Positions 8,315 to 16,159 of a stretch of DNA of 64,000 bases are shown here, in pieces (position 1 is the first letter of the stretch; each line of letters opens with the position of its first letter). The DNA is from Accumulibacter phosphatis (GTDB lineage Bacteria; Pseudomonadota; Gammaproteobacteria; Burkholderiales; Rhodocyclaceae): positions 4,712,001-4,776,000 of the forward strand of contig NC_013194.1 in NCBI RefSeq assembly GCF_000024165.1. The letters run 5' to 3'. The translations under genes were made by a program, and so were the position numbers. The notes under the pieces are model-generated. The model searched no databases. It was given only the letters and a program-made list of their open reading frames with translations, and had not been told where the DNA came from.

Positions 8315-8935
8315 TCAACCTTCCGCCAACAACTTGTTCACGGCTTCCAGGCGGGCGCGTTCGCGAACCCGGCCATCACGTGTCTTGCAAGTTACGCGCT
8401 CCTCGTCATGCGGGTAAATCACCAAGTTGGCGACTACGTCGTCACAGACGAGCGTCAGCACCGCTTCGGCACGATCGCTGCGCGGCGGGCTGTGGCTGAA
8501 GGAGATGTGCTGGTTGAGCAGGAAGATTTCAACGTCCTTGGCGCTGTCGACGAACAGCTGGATGTCGATCTCGGTATAGCGACCCGCCGTCCTCTCGAGG
8601 ACCGGGCCACTCAGATACGGATTGAAGCTCTGCATCGTTTCCATTACCCGCGCGGCCGCGCGTAGCAGCTGAATGCTCCTCGCCTGCTGTTCGGCGTGCT
8701 GAAACAGGCGGTGGTAGGTTCGCAGTTCGCCTTCGACCTCGCTGTCATCCGGCATGGCGGCGCAGTCCGGCAGACCGAGCTTGCGCGCCGCCTTGCGCTT
8801 GGCGAGAGCAAGGTCAGTGATGCCGTCTTCGGCCATCAAGCGTGCGGCGAGTCCGGCAATTCGGCTGCGCTGCTGGGAACTGCGCTGGCGATCCTGGCGG
8901 CTGCTCATAAAGGCGTCCCGACGTGGCGTGGTCAT
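8315..8935 (-). CDS. Conserved protein, nucleotidyltransferase-like fold
   Basis: I chose ATG 8935 (MTTPRRDAF), giving 206 residues; ATG 8908 (MSSRQDRQ) and upstream starts to 9028 are possible. The N-terminal third is helical and basic. The middle contains L-S-G-P-V-L-E-R-T-A followed by Y-T-E-I-D-I-Q-L-F-V, which resembles the hG[G/S]...[D/E]h[D/E]h core of nucleotidyltransferases. A segment with D-A-K/S-A-K-D-V-E-I-F-L-L-N follows. I do not recognise a specific family or substrate. It is divergent from mpl (85 nt apart) and followed closely by the TlpA-like gene. Confidence 0.7.
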   Translation of the reverse strand: MTTPRRDAFMSSRQDRQRSSQQRSRIAGLAARLMAEDGITDLALAKRKAARKLGLPDCAAMPDDSEVEGELRTYHRLFQHAEQQARSIQLLRAAARVMETMQSFNPYLSGPVLERTAGRYTEIDIQLFVDSAKDVEIFLLNQHISFSHSPPRSDRAEAVLTLVCDDVVANLVIYPHDEERVTCKTRDGRVRERARLEAVNKLLAEG

Positions 8936-9020
8936 GACAAGATGACGGATGATGCGCGGCGGCACTGGTGCAGCGTTACAATCGCGCCTCGCTTTCGCGA
9001 ATTCTAACTTGGATAGGCAC

Positions 9021-10379
9021 ATGCACATTCACATCCTCGGCATTTGCGGGACCTTCATGGGCGGGGTAGCGCAGCTGGCGCGCGCCGCGGGTCATCATGT
9101 CACCGGTTGCGATAGCGCCGTCTACCCACCGATGAACCGGCAACTCGAAGCCGCGGAGATTGAGGTCGTCGAAGGCTACGATGCGGCACAGACCGCCTTC
9201 GAACCGGATTGCTACCTCGTCGGCAACGCCATTGCACGCGGCAATCCGCTGCTTGAGGCGATTCTCGAGCACGGCCTGCCCTACCTGTCGGGACCGCAAT
9301 GGCTGGCCGAGCGCGTACTGCAGGGACGCTGGGTGCTGGCTGTAGCAGGAACGCATGGCAAGACCACCACGGCCGCCATGCTGGCGTGGATTCTCGAACA
9401 TGCGGGGCTCAGTCCTGGTTTCCTGATTGGCGGCGTGCCGATGAATTTCGGGGTTTCCGCGCGCCTCGCGGGCAAAGACGCCGAGTCGCCTTTCTTCGTG
9501 ATCGAGGCCGACGAGTACGACACGGCTTTCTGTGACAAGCGATCGAAGTTCGTGCATTACCGCGCACGAACTGCCGTCCTCAACAATCTCGAATTCGATC
9601 ACGCTGACATATTCCCCGATCTGGCAGCGATCGAAACGCAATTCCATCATTTTGTGCGCATCCTGCCCGGCAACGCTCTGATCGTCGCAAATGCCGCAGA
9701 AGCCTCGCTCGAGAACGTTCTGGCCCGAGGCTGCTGGACACCCATCGAGCGATTCAATGACGCCGATGGCTGGCGGGCCGAGGGAAGCGACAGCGATGGC
9801 TCACTAGAGCTTCTACGGGGTGACTCCGTGGTCGGCACGACCCGCTGGGGCCTGGCGGGTGACCATAATCGCAGCAATGCCGTTGCCGCACTCCTTGCCG
9901 CCAGACACGCCGGGGTGCCGCTGGCTCGGGGTCTGGCGGCGCTTTCACGCTTCGAGAATGTCCGGAGGCGCCTCGAACTCCGCGGAGTAGCCGGCGGCGT
10001 CCAGGTGTACGATGATTTTGCTCACCATCCGACAGCGATTGCCGCGACCCTTGCCGGACTGCGACGCAAGGTTGGCGGCGCACGCATCCTGGCCGTCCTC
10101 GAGCCGCGTTCAAATACCATGAAACTCGGGATCATGAAGAGCATGCTGCCAGCGAGTCTGGCTGACGCCGATCTGGTCTTCTGTTACGCCGCGGATCTTG
10201 GCTGGAACGTCGTAGAGGCACTTGCCCCGCTCGGCGACAAGGCGGTCGTCGAGAACGACCTCGATCGGCTCGTGCGACGCCTTGCCGACACGGCACGCCC
10301 CGGTGATCAGGTGTTGGTCATGAGCAATGGCGGGTTTGGCGGCATCCATGACAAACTGCTGGCCGCGCTTGCGCGATGA
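9021..10379 (+). CDS. mpl: UDP-N-acetylmuramate:L-alanyl-gamma-D-glutamyl-meso-diaminopimelate ligase
   Basis: Recycles the murein tripeptide by ligating it to UDP-MurNAc in the cytosol. ATG 9021 (MHIHILGICGTFMGG) gives 452 residues and the family's normal N terminus; the in-frame extension to 8949 is not conserved-looking. The Mur-ligase ATP loop GTHGKTTTAAMLAWIL is near residue 110. The E-A-D-E-Y-D-T-A-F motif typical of Mpl rather than MurC follows, and the C-terminal domain has the Y-D-D-F-A-H-H-P-T-A segment. It is convergent with ctaB, with 7 nt between stops. Confidence 0.95.
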   Translation: MHIHILGICGTFMGGVAQLARAAGHHVTGCDSAVYPPMNRQLEAAEIEVVEGYDAAQTAFEPDCYLVGNAIARGNPLLEAILEHGLPYLSGPQWLAERVLQGRWVLAVAGTHGKTTTAAMLAWILEHAGLSPGFLIGGVPMNFGVSARLAGKDAESPFFVIEADEYDTAFCDKRSKFVHYRARTAVLNNLEFDHADIFPDLAAIETQFHHFVRILPGNALIVANAAEASLENVLARGCWTPIERFNDADGWRAEGSDSDGSLELLRGDSVVGTTRWGLAGDHNRSNAVAALLAARHAGVPLARGLAALSRFENVRRRLELRGVAGGVQVYDDFAHHPTAIAATLAGLRRKVGGARILAVLEPRSNTMKLGIMKSMLPASLADADLVFCYAADLGWNVVEALAPLGDKAVVENDLDRLVRRLADTARPGDQVLVMSNGGFGGIHDKLLAALAR

Positions 10380-10386
10380 TCGACGA

Positions 10387-11283
10387 TCAGCGCAGGAAGT
10401 GATCCGCCAGCAGGGCAGCGAAGAGCAGCGTCAGATAGATGATCGAGTAGCGAAAGGTGAGTCGGGCCAGCTTGTCGCTGTAGTCGCGCCAGAGCGCAAC
10501 ACTGTAGACGAGGAAGATGGCGTCGAGGATCAGCGCGGCAACCAGATACCACGGACCGCTCATGCCCAGGGTATAAGGCAGGATGGTCGCACCGGAAAGC
10601 ATCACCACGTAGAGCAGGCTGTGCAGGCAGGTGAACGGGATGCCGTGGGTTACCGGCAGCATCGGCAAGCCGGACTGCGCGTAGTCGGCACAGCGGTAGC
10701 AGGCAAGAGCCCAGAAATGCGGTGGCGTCCAGATGAAAATGATCAGAAACAGGACCAGCGCTTCCGGGCCGACCTGGCCGGTGATCGCCGACCAGCCGAG
10801 AAGCGGCGGCATCGCGCCGGAAGCGCCGCCAATGACGATGTTCATCGGCGTGGCCGGCTTCAGCAGCACGGTGTAGATCACCGCGTAGCCGAGGAAGGTC
10901 GCCAGCGTCAGCCACATCGTCAGCGGATTGACGAAGGCGTGCAGCACCCACAGCCCAAAGCCCCCAACCAGCGTCGCCAAGGTCAGCGTTTCCGCCGTGG
11001 ACACTTCGCCGCGAGCCGTCGGACGTGCGCGCGTACGCGCCATCCTCGCATCGATCTGTTGCTCGATCAGACAGTTGATCGCCGCCGCCGCACCCGCGAC
11101 CAGGGCAATGCCGAGCGACGCCACGACGAAGAGAGCGAAGGGCGGAAACGATGGAGCAGCAAGAAACATCCCGATCATTGCGGTGAACACGATCAGGCTG
11201 TTGACCCGGGGCTTGCACAGTTCAAAGAAGGCCGCCAGGCGTTGCCCGGCCGACCGCCGGGGGCTGGTACTGATCACGCTCAT
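10387..11283 (-). CDS. ctaB: Protoheme IX farnesyltransferase (heme O synthase)
   Basis: UbiA-family membrane prenyltransferase that farnesylates heme b to heme o, the first step towards heme a. The 298-residue product has about eight hydrophobic segments. The two aspartate-rich sites appear as N-C-L-I-E-Q-Q-I-D-A-R-M-x-R-T (family N-x-x-D-x-x-x-D variant) and Y-T-x-x-L-K-P-x-T-P; F-x-W-T-P-P-H-F-W-A-L is a strong family signature. It is the last gene of the cox cluster. ctaA (heme A synthase), commonly just upstream in related clusters, is not present. Confidence 0.95.
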   Translation of the reverse strand: MSVISTSPRRSAGQRLAAFFELCKPRVNSLIVFTAMIGMFLAAPSFPPFALFVVASLGIALVAGAAAAINCLIEQQIDARMARTRARPTARGEVSTAETLTLATLVGGFGLWVLHAFVNPLTMWLTLATFLGYAVIYTVLLKPATPMNIVIGGASGAMPPLLGWSAITGQVGPEALVLFLIIFIWTPPHFWALACYRCADYAQSGLPMLPVTHGIPFTCLHSLLYVVMLSGATILPYTLGMSGPWYLVAALILDAIFLVYSVALWRDYSDKLARLTFRYSIIYLTLLFAALLADHFLR

Positions 11284-11296
11284 TTGCCTCGCCGTC

Positions 11297-11905
11297 CTAT
11301 CCGACCCATGAGTACTTGAGCAGACGTTCGAGATCCCTGAGCATTCCCTGCATCTCGGGTTCTTGCGGGTAGCGCATCATGACGTTGCCCAGTGGGTCGA
11401 TGATATAGAAGCGATAGCCGGATGCGGCGAGAATCGTCCGCCATGCCTCTCCCGGCTGGCCGACGTCGGGAGCGGCGATCAGCAGGTCCGGATAACTCCG
11501 CTGCACGTCCACCAGTGCCGGATCGGCGCGCAATCCGGTAACGCTGCTGCCCATCAGCACACGTCGCAAACGCACCATTTCCTTGTTCAACGCCACCTGC
11601 ACCTGGCGAATCTGGTGCAGATCTTTCTGACAGGCCATCGTGCAGGGTGCGGTCTGGATCATCACCAGAGTCCATTTGCGCCGCAGATCGGCGGTCGGCA
11701 GCGGGCTACCGTCGACCAGCGACAGGCCCGTTTCCGGCAGCGGCAATGGCGGCACGATGAACTCGCCGTGGTTGGCCAGTTTGGCGGGACGCCACTCAAA
11801 GAAGTAGAGCCCGAAAGCAACAGCAAACGGCAGCGCGAGAAGAGCTGTCACGAGCAGCATGGTCCGACGCCCGGGAGTCAGTGTGGCAACCCTCATGGCT
11901 GGCAT
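11297..11905 (-). CDS. Sco-like thioredoxin-fold protein of the cox cluster
   Basis: Single-pass membrane protein (about 200 residues) with a hydrophobic anchor (L-L-V-T-A-L-L-A-L-P-F-A-V-A-F-G) near residues 15-35. Its thioredoxin-like domain carries a C-x3-C pair (P-C-T-M-A-C), the copper-binding arrangement of Sco proteins. It probably helps metallate or reduce the oxidase CuA site; this function is inferred. ATG 11905 follows the surf1 stop almost directly; ATG 11896 (MRVATL) and 11932 are alternatives. Confidence 0.75.
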   Translation of the reverse strand: MPAMRVATLTPGRRTMLLVTALLALPFAVAFGLYFFEWRPAKLANHGEFIVPPLPLPETGLSLVDGSPLPTADLRRKWTLVMIQTAPCTMACQKDLHQIRQVQVALNKEMVRLRRVLMGSSVTGLRADPALVDVQRSYPDLLIAAPDVGQPGEAWRTILAASGYRFYIIDPLGNVMMRYPQEPEMQGMLRDLERLLKYSWVG

Positions 11906-11906
11906 T

Positions 11907-12707
11907 TCACGGCTGCCGGCGGAGGTTGACAACCACCCAGATGATCAACGTGGCGCCGGCGAAACCCCACCACTGGAAGGCGTAACCAATATGGCGATCG
12001 ATCCGCTCGTCCGGGCGTGGCCACTCGCGCGCAAAACCGCCGGACGGGCTATCTGCGGCAAGCTCGATCACCACCGGTTGCAGGGACAGCTTGCTCACCT
12101 TCTGGTAGCGCGGCAGATCCAGATTCTGCCAGACGACCTGCCAACCCGAACCGTCGGCATTCGGGGAATCGGGGCCCAACATCAGATAGCGTGTTCCCGG
12201 CACCGTCGCCACCCCCGACACCTCGACAACGCCAGCAGGAGTCGCCACGCGCGGCCAGCGGCTGTGGTCGGCGAGCGCCGGCACCCAGCCGCGATTGACC
12301 AATACACGCATCTCACTGCCCTCGAGTCGCAAGGGAGTTATGACGTGATAGCCGGCCTGTTCGCGGTAGATGCGGTTGTCTACCAGGATCTGGAACTCAG
12401 GCTCGTAGCTACCGCGAGCAACCACCCGACGGTAGCGCAACAATTCCAGATCGGCTGGCGTGCTCGGCATGTGGACCGCCGACTCGCCGTTGCGCGTATC
12501 GCGCAGGGTCTGTCTGTCCTCTTTGACACTGGCCTTGTTCCATTGCCATTGACCAAAGGAGATGAACAACGGGACAAGCAGCAGCACGAGCAGCGTCGAC
12601 CACCAGCGCGGCCGAAAGCGCAGAACCGACCTCGTCGTATTGGCCGCATTTGCCTTGCTGCCAGCCCTGCGAGCATAATCGGCACTCCTTTCACCGGAGT
12701 CAGCCAT
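11907..12707 (-). CDS. SURF1-family cytochrome oxidase assembly protein
   Basis: Membrane protein assisting heme a insertion into subunit I. The 266-residue form starting at ATG 12707 has an N-terminal transmembrane helix (W-W-S-T-L-L-V-L-L-L-V-P-L-F), the family G-x-W-Q-x-x-R/K-like G-Q-W-Q-W-N-K, the V-N-R-G-W-V-P strand, and a C-terminal helix after H-x-x-Y-A-x-Q-W (H-I-G-Y-A-F-Q-W). The start codon overlaps by two bases the start codon of the divergent gene at 12706. A start at 12725 is also in frame. I see no ATG, GTG or TTG further in before the first helix. Confidence 0.88.
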   Translation of the reverse strand: MADSGERSADYARRAGSKANAANTTRSVLRFRPRWWSTLLVLLLVPLFISFGQWQWNKASVKEDRQTLRDTRNGESAVHMPSTPADLELLRYRRVVARGSYEPEFQILVDNRIYREQAGYHVITPLRLEGSEMRVLVNRGWVPALADHSRWPRVATPAGVVEVSGVATVPGTRYLMLGPDSPNADGSGWQVVWQNLDLPRYQKVSKLSLQPVVIELAADSPSGGFAREWPRPDERIDRHIGYAFQWWGFAGATLIIWVVVNLRRQP

Positions 12708-12906
12708 GTTCAAGCTCATCGTCATTCTCTTGCTGTTCGGTGTGGTGGGGAGCCTCTTTTCCGGGCTCTTCTTTCTCTACCGCGACCGCGGCACCGGGGT
12801 CCGCACCGCGCAGGCGCTGACGCTGCGCATCGGCCTGTCGATCCTGATCTTCGCTTTGCTCCTGGTTGGCTTCCGCTTTGGCTGGATACCCGGCTACAGC
12901 CAATAG
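12706..12906 (+). CDS. Twin transmembrane protein, DUF2909 family
   Basis: A 66-residue protein with two predicted membrane helices: residues 4-25 (L-I-V-I-L-L-L-F-G-V-V-G) and 41-62 (I-G-L-S-I-L-I-F-A-L-L-L). They are separated by a basic loop with F-L-Y-R-D-R-G-x-G. This matches small DUF2909 proteins regularly embedded in proteobacterial cox clusters between coxC and surf1, on the opposite strand. Function is unknown; oxidase assembly is suggested by context. A GGAG lies 6 nt before the ATG. The 3' end overlaps the end of coxC by 13 bp. Confidence 0.8.
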   Translation: MFKLIVILLLFGVVGSLFSGLFFLYRDRGTGVRTAQALTLRIGLSILIFALLLVGFRFGWIPGYSQ

Positions 12907-13754
12907 ACGAGAATGAACAAGCCTAGCCAGACGACATCGACGAAGTGCCAGTACCACGCGACACCTTCAAAGGCAAAATGCCGCTCCGCCGTAAAGTGTC
13001 CTTGCAGGCAACGACCATAAACCACCATCAGCATGATCGCACCGAGCGTCACGTGAAACCCGTGAAAACCGGTAAGCATGAAAAAGGTCGCACCATAGAC
13101 GCCCGCGCCGAGAGTCAGACCCAGTTCCGTGTAGGCATGGTAGTACTCGTACGCCTGAAAGCCGAGGAAGGTGACACCGAGAACGATGGTCAGCAGCAGG
13201 CCCAGGTTGAGCTGACTGCGATTGTTCTTGAGAAGCCCCCAGTGCGCCCAGGTCAGTGTGGCGCCGGACGTCAGCAGGATTGTCGTGTTCAGCGCAGGAA
13301 TTCCCCAGGCTCCCATCGGCGTAAAAGCGGGACCTTTTGGACCAGCAGACGGCCAGGCCGCGGTAAAGTCCTTCCATAGTGTAAATGCGGGGTCCATGCC
13401 AGCCAGCGCCGGGACCGAGATGTTGCGTACGTAGAACAAGGCGCCAAAGAACGCCGCAAAAAAAGCGACCTCGGAGGCAATGAACCAAACCATCCCAAAG
13501 CGGAACGACTTGTCCTCCCACTCACTGTACGACCCGCTCTGGTTCTCACCGATCACCTTGCCGAACCAGTTGTAGACCACAAAGGCGATCACGGCGGTGG
13601 CGGCGAGCATGATCCAGTTCCCCGCGGCGAAGGCGTTCATCTTCAGAATGAAGCCAAGAGCCAGCAGGAACATGCCGCCCGAGAGAATGAAGGGATAGGG
13701 GCTCGGTTGAGGTACGAAATAATGCTGTGGATGCGATGAGCTATAGGTGGTCAT
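12894..13754 (-). CDS. coxC: Cytochrome c oxidase subunit III
   Basis: Integral membrane subunit with seven predicted helices in 286 residues. Family landmarks are visible: the W-F-I-A-S-E-V-A-F-F-A-A-F-F helix with its conserved Glu, the L-L-T-S-G-A-T-L-T-W-A-H-W helix, and the C-terminal G-F-H-G-x-H-V, W-Y-W-H-F-V-D-V-V-W-L. It stabilises the subunit I D-pathway. It follows ctaG in the usual order. Confidence 0.97.
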   Translation of the reverse strand: MTTYSSSHPQHYFVPQPSPYPFILSGGMFLLALGFILKMNAFAAGNWIMLAATAVIAFVVYNWFGKVIGENQSGSYSEWEDKSFRFGMVWFIASEVAFFAAFFGALFYVRNISVPALAGMDPAFTLWKDFTAAWPSAGPKGPAFTPMGAWGIPALNTTILLTSGATLTWAHWGLLKNNRSQLNLGLLLTIVLGVTFLGFQAYEYYHAYTELGLTLGAGVYGATFFMLTGFHGFHVTLGAIMLMVVYGRCLQGHFTAERHFAFEGVAWYWHFVDVVWLGLFILVYWL

Positions 13755-13778
13755 TCGTCTCTCTCTTTCTTGAGGAGC

Positions 13779-14366
13779 TTATTTCTGGCCATCAACATTG
13801 AAGAATGCGTAGGACAGGGTCACGGTGCGGATACTTTCGTCGATCTCCGGCTTGACGATGAAGGTCAGCGGCAACTCCTTGGTTTCGCCCGGCGCGAGTG
13901 TTTGCTGCGAAAAACAGAAGCAGTCGAGTTTCTCGAAATGCTGCGCGGCCTGGCCTGGAGAGACGCTGGGAACTGCCTGACCGACAATTGCCCGATCGGA
14001 ACTGTTATGCACCAGGAACTTCGCCTGATGCAACTCCCCTGGGTGCAGATCGAGGCTGGTGGTCAGCGGACGCATCTCCCACGGCAAGCCCGGCATCACC
14101 GTTCCGGTAAACTCGACAGTGACGATGCGCGTCGCGTCGATGCGCGAGGGCGCTGCCGCCGGACCAGAGATCCCGCCGACGCCCAGTTTTCCCTGGCTGG
14201 TCTTGCCGTTGAACCCGGTCGCTGCACACAGCACGTCGTAGAGCGGCACCAGTGCGAAGCCGAAGGCAAAGGCAGCGGCAACGACCAACAGGAGCTTCAC
14301 CACCAGGGCGCGGTTGTTGCGCATGGGCAGCGGAGCATCGTTGCGAGCGATACCGTTTTCCATCAT
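13779..14366 (-). CDS. ctaG: Cytochrome c oxidase assembly protein CtaG (Cox11)
   Basis: Copper chaperone delivering CuB to subunit I. The 195-residue product has one N-terminal membrane helix (V-K-L-L-L-V-V-A-A-A-F-A-F-G) and the periplasmic Cox11 domain with the copper-binding C-F-C-F-S-Q-Q motif and the E-x-x-L-P-L-T-F strand. It overlaps nothing and lies 1 nt downstream of the small assembly protein. Confidence 0.95.
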   Translation of the reverse strand: MMENGIARNDAPLPMRNNRALVVKLLLVVAAAFAFGFALVPLYDVLCAATGFNGKTSQGKLGVGGISGPAAAPSRIDATRIVTVEFTGTVMPGLPWEMRPLTTSLDLHPGELHQAKFLVHNSSDRAIVGQAVPSVSPGQAAQHFEKLDCFCFSQQTLAPGETKELPLTFIVKPEIDESIRTVTLSYAFFNVDGQK

Positions 14367-14367
14367 C

Positions 14368-14499
14368 TCACGGCCTGTAGTAAATGAAGCCGAGAAGATA
14401 GATCGCCAGGGCCGCCAGGCCGAGTATCCAGGCCAGTCGCCGACTCGCTGCCCGGCGACGACCGAGTTCCTCGGGGGTGAACCCCTGCGGCAAATCCAT
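14368..14499 (-). CDS. Cytochrome oxidase small assembly protein
   Basis: A 43-residue protein starting at ATG 14499 (MDLPQGFTPEELGRRR). It has a charged N terminus and a single C-terminal helix (W-I-L-G-L-A-A-L-A-I-Y-L-L-G-F-I-Y-Y). It sits exactly between coxA and ctaG, where betaproteobacteria carry this tiny assembly protein. An in-frame start at 14589 would run into coxA and is unlikely. Confidence 0.78.
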   Translation of the reverse strand: MDLPQGFTPEELGRRRAASRRLAWILGLAALAIYLLGFIYYRP

Positions 14500-14528
14500 C
14501 TCCACGTCCCCTTGCTGTCTCGTCGCGA

Positions 14529-16136
14529 TCACTTGATCACCGGCTGGATTTCCCAGGAGTGATGTGGCGGCGGCGATGAAAGGTCCCATTCAAGTCCATC
14601 GGCGCCCTCCCACACCTTGTCGGTGGCCTTCGTGCCTCCCTTGACGCACTTCCAGATGTTGTAAGCGAAAATCAGCTGCGAGAAACCGAGGATGAAGGCA
14701 CCCACCGTCGAAATGGCATTGAACTCCGCGAACTGCAGGGCGTAGTCCGGAATCCGACGCGGCATGCCGGCCAGACCCAGGAAGAACTGCGGCATGAACG
14801 TCAGGTTGAACGAGATGACCGTCAGCCAGAAGTGCCACTTGCCGAGCGTTTCGCTGAACATGTGACCAGTCCATTTCGGCAGCCAGTAGTAGACACCGGT
14901 CATAACGCCCATGATACCGCCGGCAAAAAGAGCGTAGTGAAAATGCGCGACGACGAAATAGCTGTGATGATACTGCGCATCCGCCGCGACGTCGGCCAGC
15001 ACCAGACCGGTCAGGCCTGCCAGGCCGAAGAGAACGATGAAGCCTTGCGCAAAAAGCATCGGAGTCTCAAAAGTCATGGCACCCCGCCACATCGTCGCCA
15101 CCCAGCAGAAGAAAAGCACCGCCAGCGGCAGGGAGATGAACATCGTGCTGTACATGAAGTAGAGGAGTGCCGGTACAGGCATGCCGGCAGTGAAAAAGTG
15201 GTGCGCCCAAACGACTACCGAAAGCACGCCGATGGCGATGAAGGAATAAACCTGCGCCTTGTAGCCGTAGATCGGCTTGCGCGAGAAGGTGCCGAGAACG
15301 TGCGGGATGAGACCCCAGATCGGCAGCAACAGAATGTAGACCTCGGGGTGGCCGAAGAACCAGAACAAGTGCTGAAAAAGGATCGGATCGCCACCCCCGG
15401 CGGCATTGAAAAAACTGGTGCCGAAGTGGCGATCGGTGAGCAGCATCGTCACCGCACCGGCCAACACGGGAATCGTGGCGATCAGCAGGAAGGCGGTGAT
15501 CAGCCAGCCCCAGGCAAAGAGCGGCAGCTTCATCATCGTCATGCCAGGGGCACGCAGGTTGAAGATCGTGACGATGATGTTGATCGATCCCAGGATCGAC
15601 GAAACACCCAGGATGTGAATCGAGAAGATGGCGAAGTCGACACCCATGCCACCCTGCACCGAGAGGGGCGCATAGAGCGTCCAGCCGGTGTTGACCGCGC
15701 CGTCACCGATACCGAACAACGCCAGGATGAAGGGCAGGGTGAGCAGCGCGGCAGCCGGCGGCAACAGCCAGAAGCCCCAGTTGTTGATGCGCGGCAGAGC
15801 CATGTCCGGCGCCCCGATCATCAACGGGATCTGCCAGTTGGCAAACCCGGTGGCGGCCGGCATCAACGCGGCAAAGATCATCACCAGCGCATGCACGCCG
15901 ATCAATTGGTTGAAGAACTCCGGTTGCATCAACTGCAGGCCGGGCTGGAACAACTCGGCACGCACGGCGAGGATCATCGCACCGCCAATGAAGAACATGA
16001 TCAGCGCGAAGGTCAGGTACATCGTGCCGATGTCCTTGTGGTTGGTCGTCGTCAACCAGCGCATCACCCCGCCCTGGTAGGGTTCGGCGTGATGACCGTG
16101 ACCGGTTTCGTGCTCGATAGAGGGTGCAGTGCTCAT
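14529..16136 (-). CDS. coxA: Cytochrome c oxidase subunit I, atypical (no K-pathway lysine)
   Basis: Catalytic heme-copper subunit, 535 residues with about 12 helices. Heme and CuB ligands are present: H82, the G-H-P-E-V-Y site with H263 and cross-link Tyr Y267, H312-H313, and H398 and H400 in V-A-H-F-H-Y. D-pathway residues D111 and N118-N119 and the gate E265 are intact. The helix VIII motif that is P-T-G-(I/V)-K-V-F-x-W in type A oxidases reads P-L-A-V-L-F-F-C-W here (337-345), so the K-pathway Lys and the nearby Thr are both Leu. The Mg-site H-D pair reads H390-H391. The flanks align well, so this is substitution, not frameshift. Confidence 0.93.
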   Translation of the reverse strand: MSTAPSIEHETGHGHHAEPYQGGVMRWLTTTNHKDIGTMYLTFALIMFFIGGAMILAVRAELFQPGLQLMQPEFFNQLIGVHALVMIFAALMPAATGFANWQIPLMIGAPDMALPRINNWGFWLLPPAAALLTLPFILALFGIGDGAVNTGWTLYAPLSVQGGMGVDFAIFSIHILGVSSILGSINIIVTIFNLRAPGMTMMKLPLFAWGWLITAFLLIATIPVLAGAVTMLLTDRHFGTSFFNAAGGGDPILFQHLFWFFGHPEVYILLLPIWGLIPHVLGTFSRKPIYGYKAQVYSFIAIGVLSVVVWAHHFFTAGMPVPALLYFMYSTMFISLPLAVLFFCWVATMWRGAMTFETPMLFAQGFIVLFGLAGLTGLVLADVAADAQYHHSYFVVAHFHYALFAGGIMGVMTGVYYWLPKWTGHMFSETLGKWHFWLTVISFNLTFMPQFFLGLAGMPRRIPDYALQFAEFNAISTVGAFILGFSQLIFAYNIWKCVKGGTKATDKVWEGADGLEWDLSSPPPHHSWEIQPVIK

Positions 16137-16159
16137 GGTAATCTCCTGATTCCTGGGCG

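Noticed and set aside
15320..15500. NO reductase instead of oxygen reductase for CoxA
   Set aside because: The cross-link Tyr in H-P-E-V-Y and all CuA ligands of CoxB are present, which favours an oxygen reductase; kept only as an alternative in the findings.
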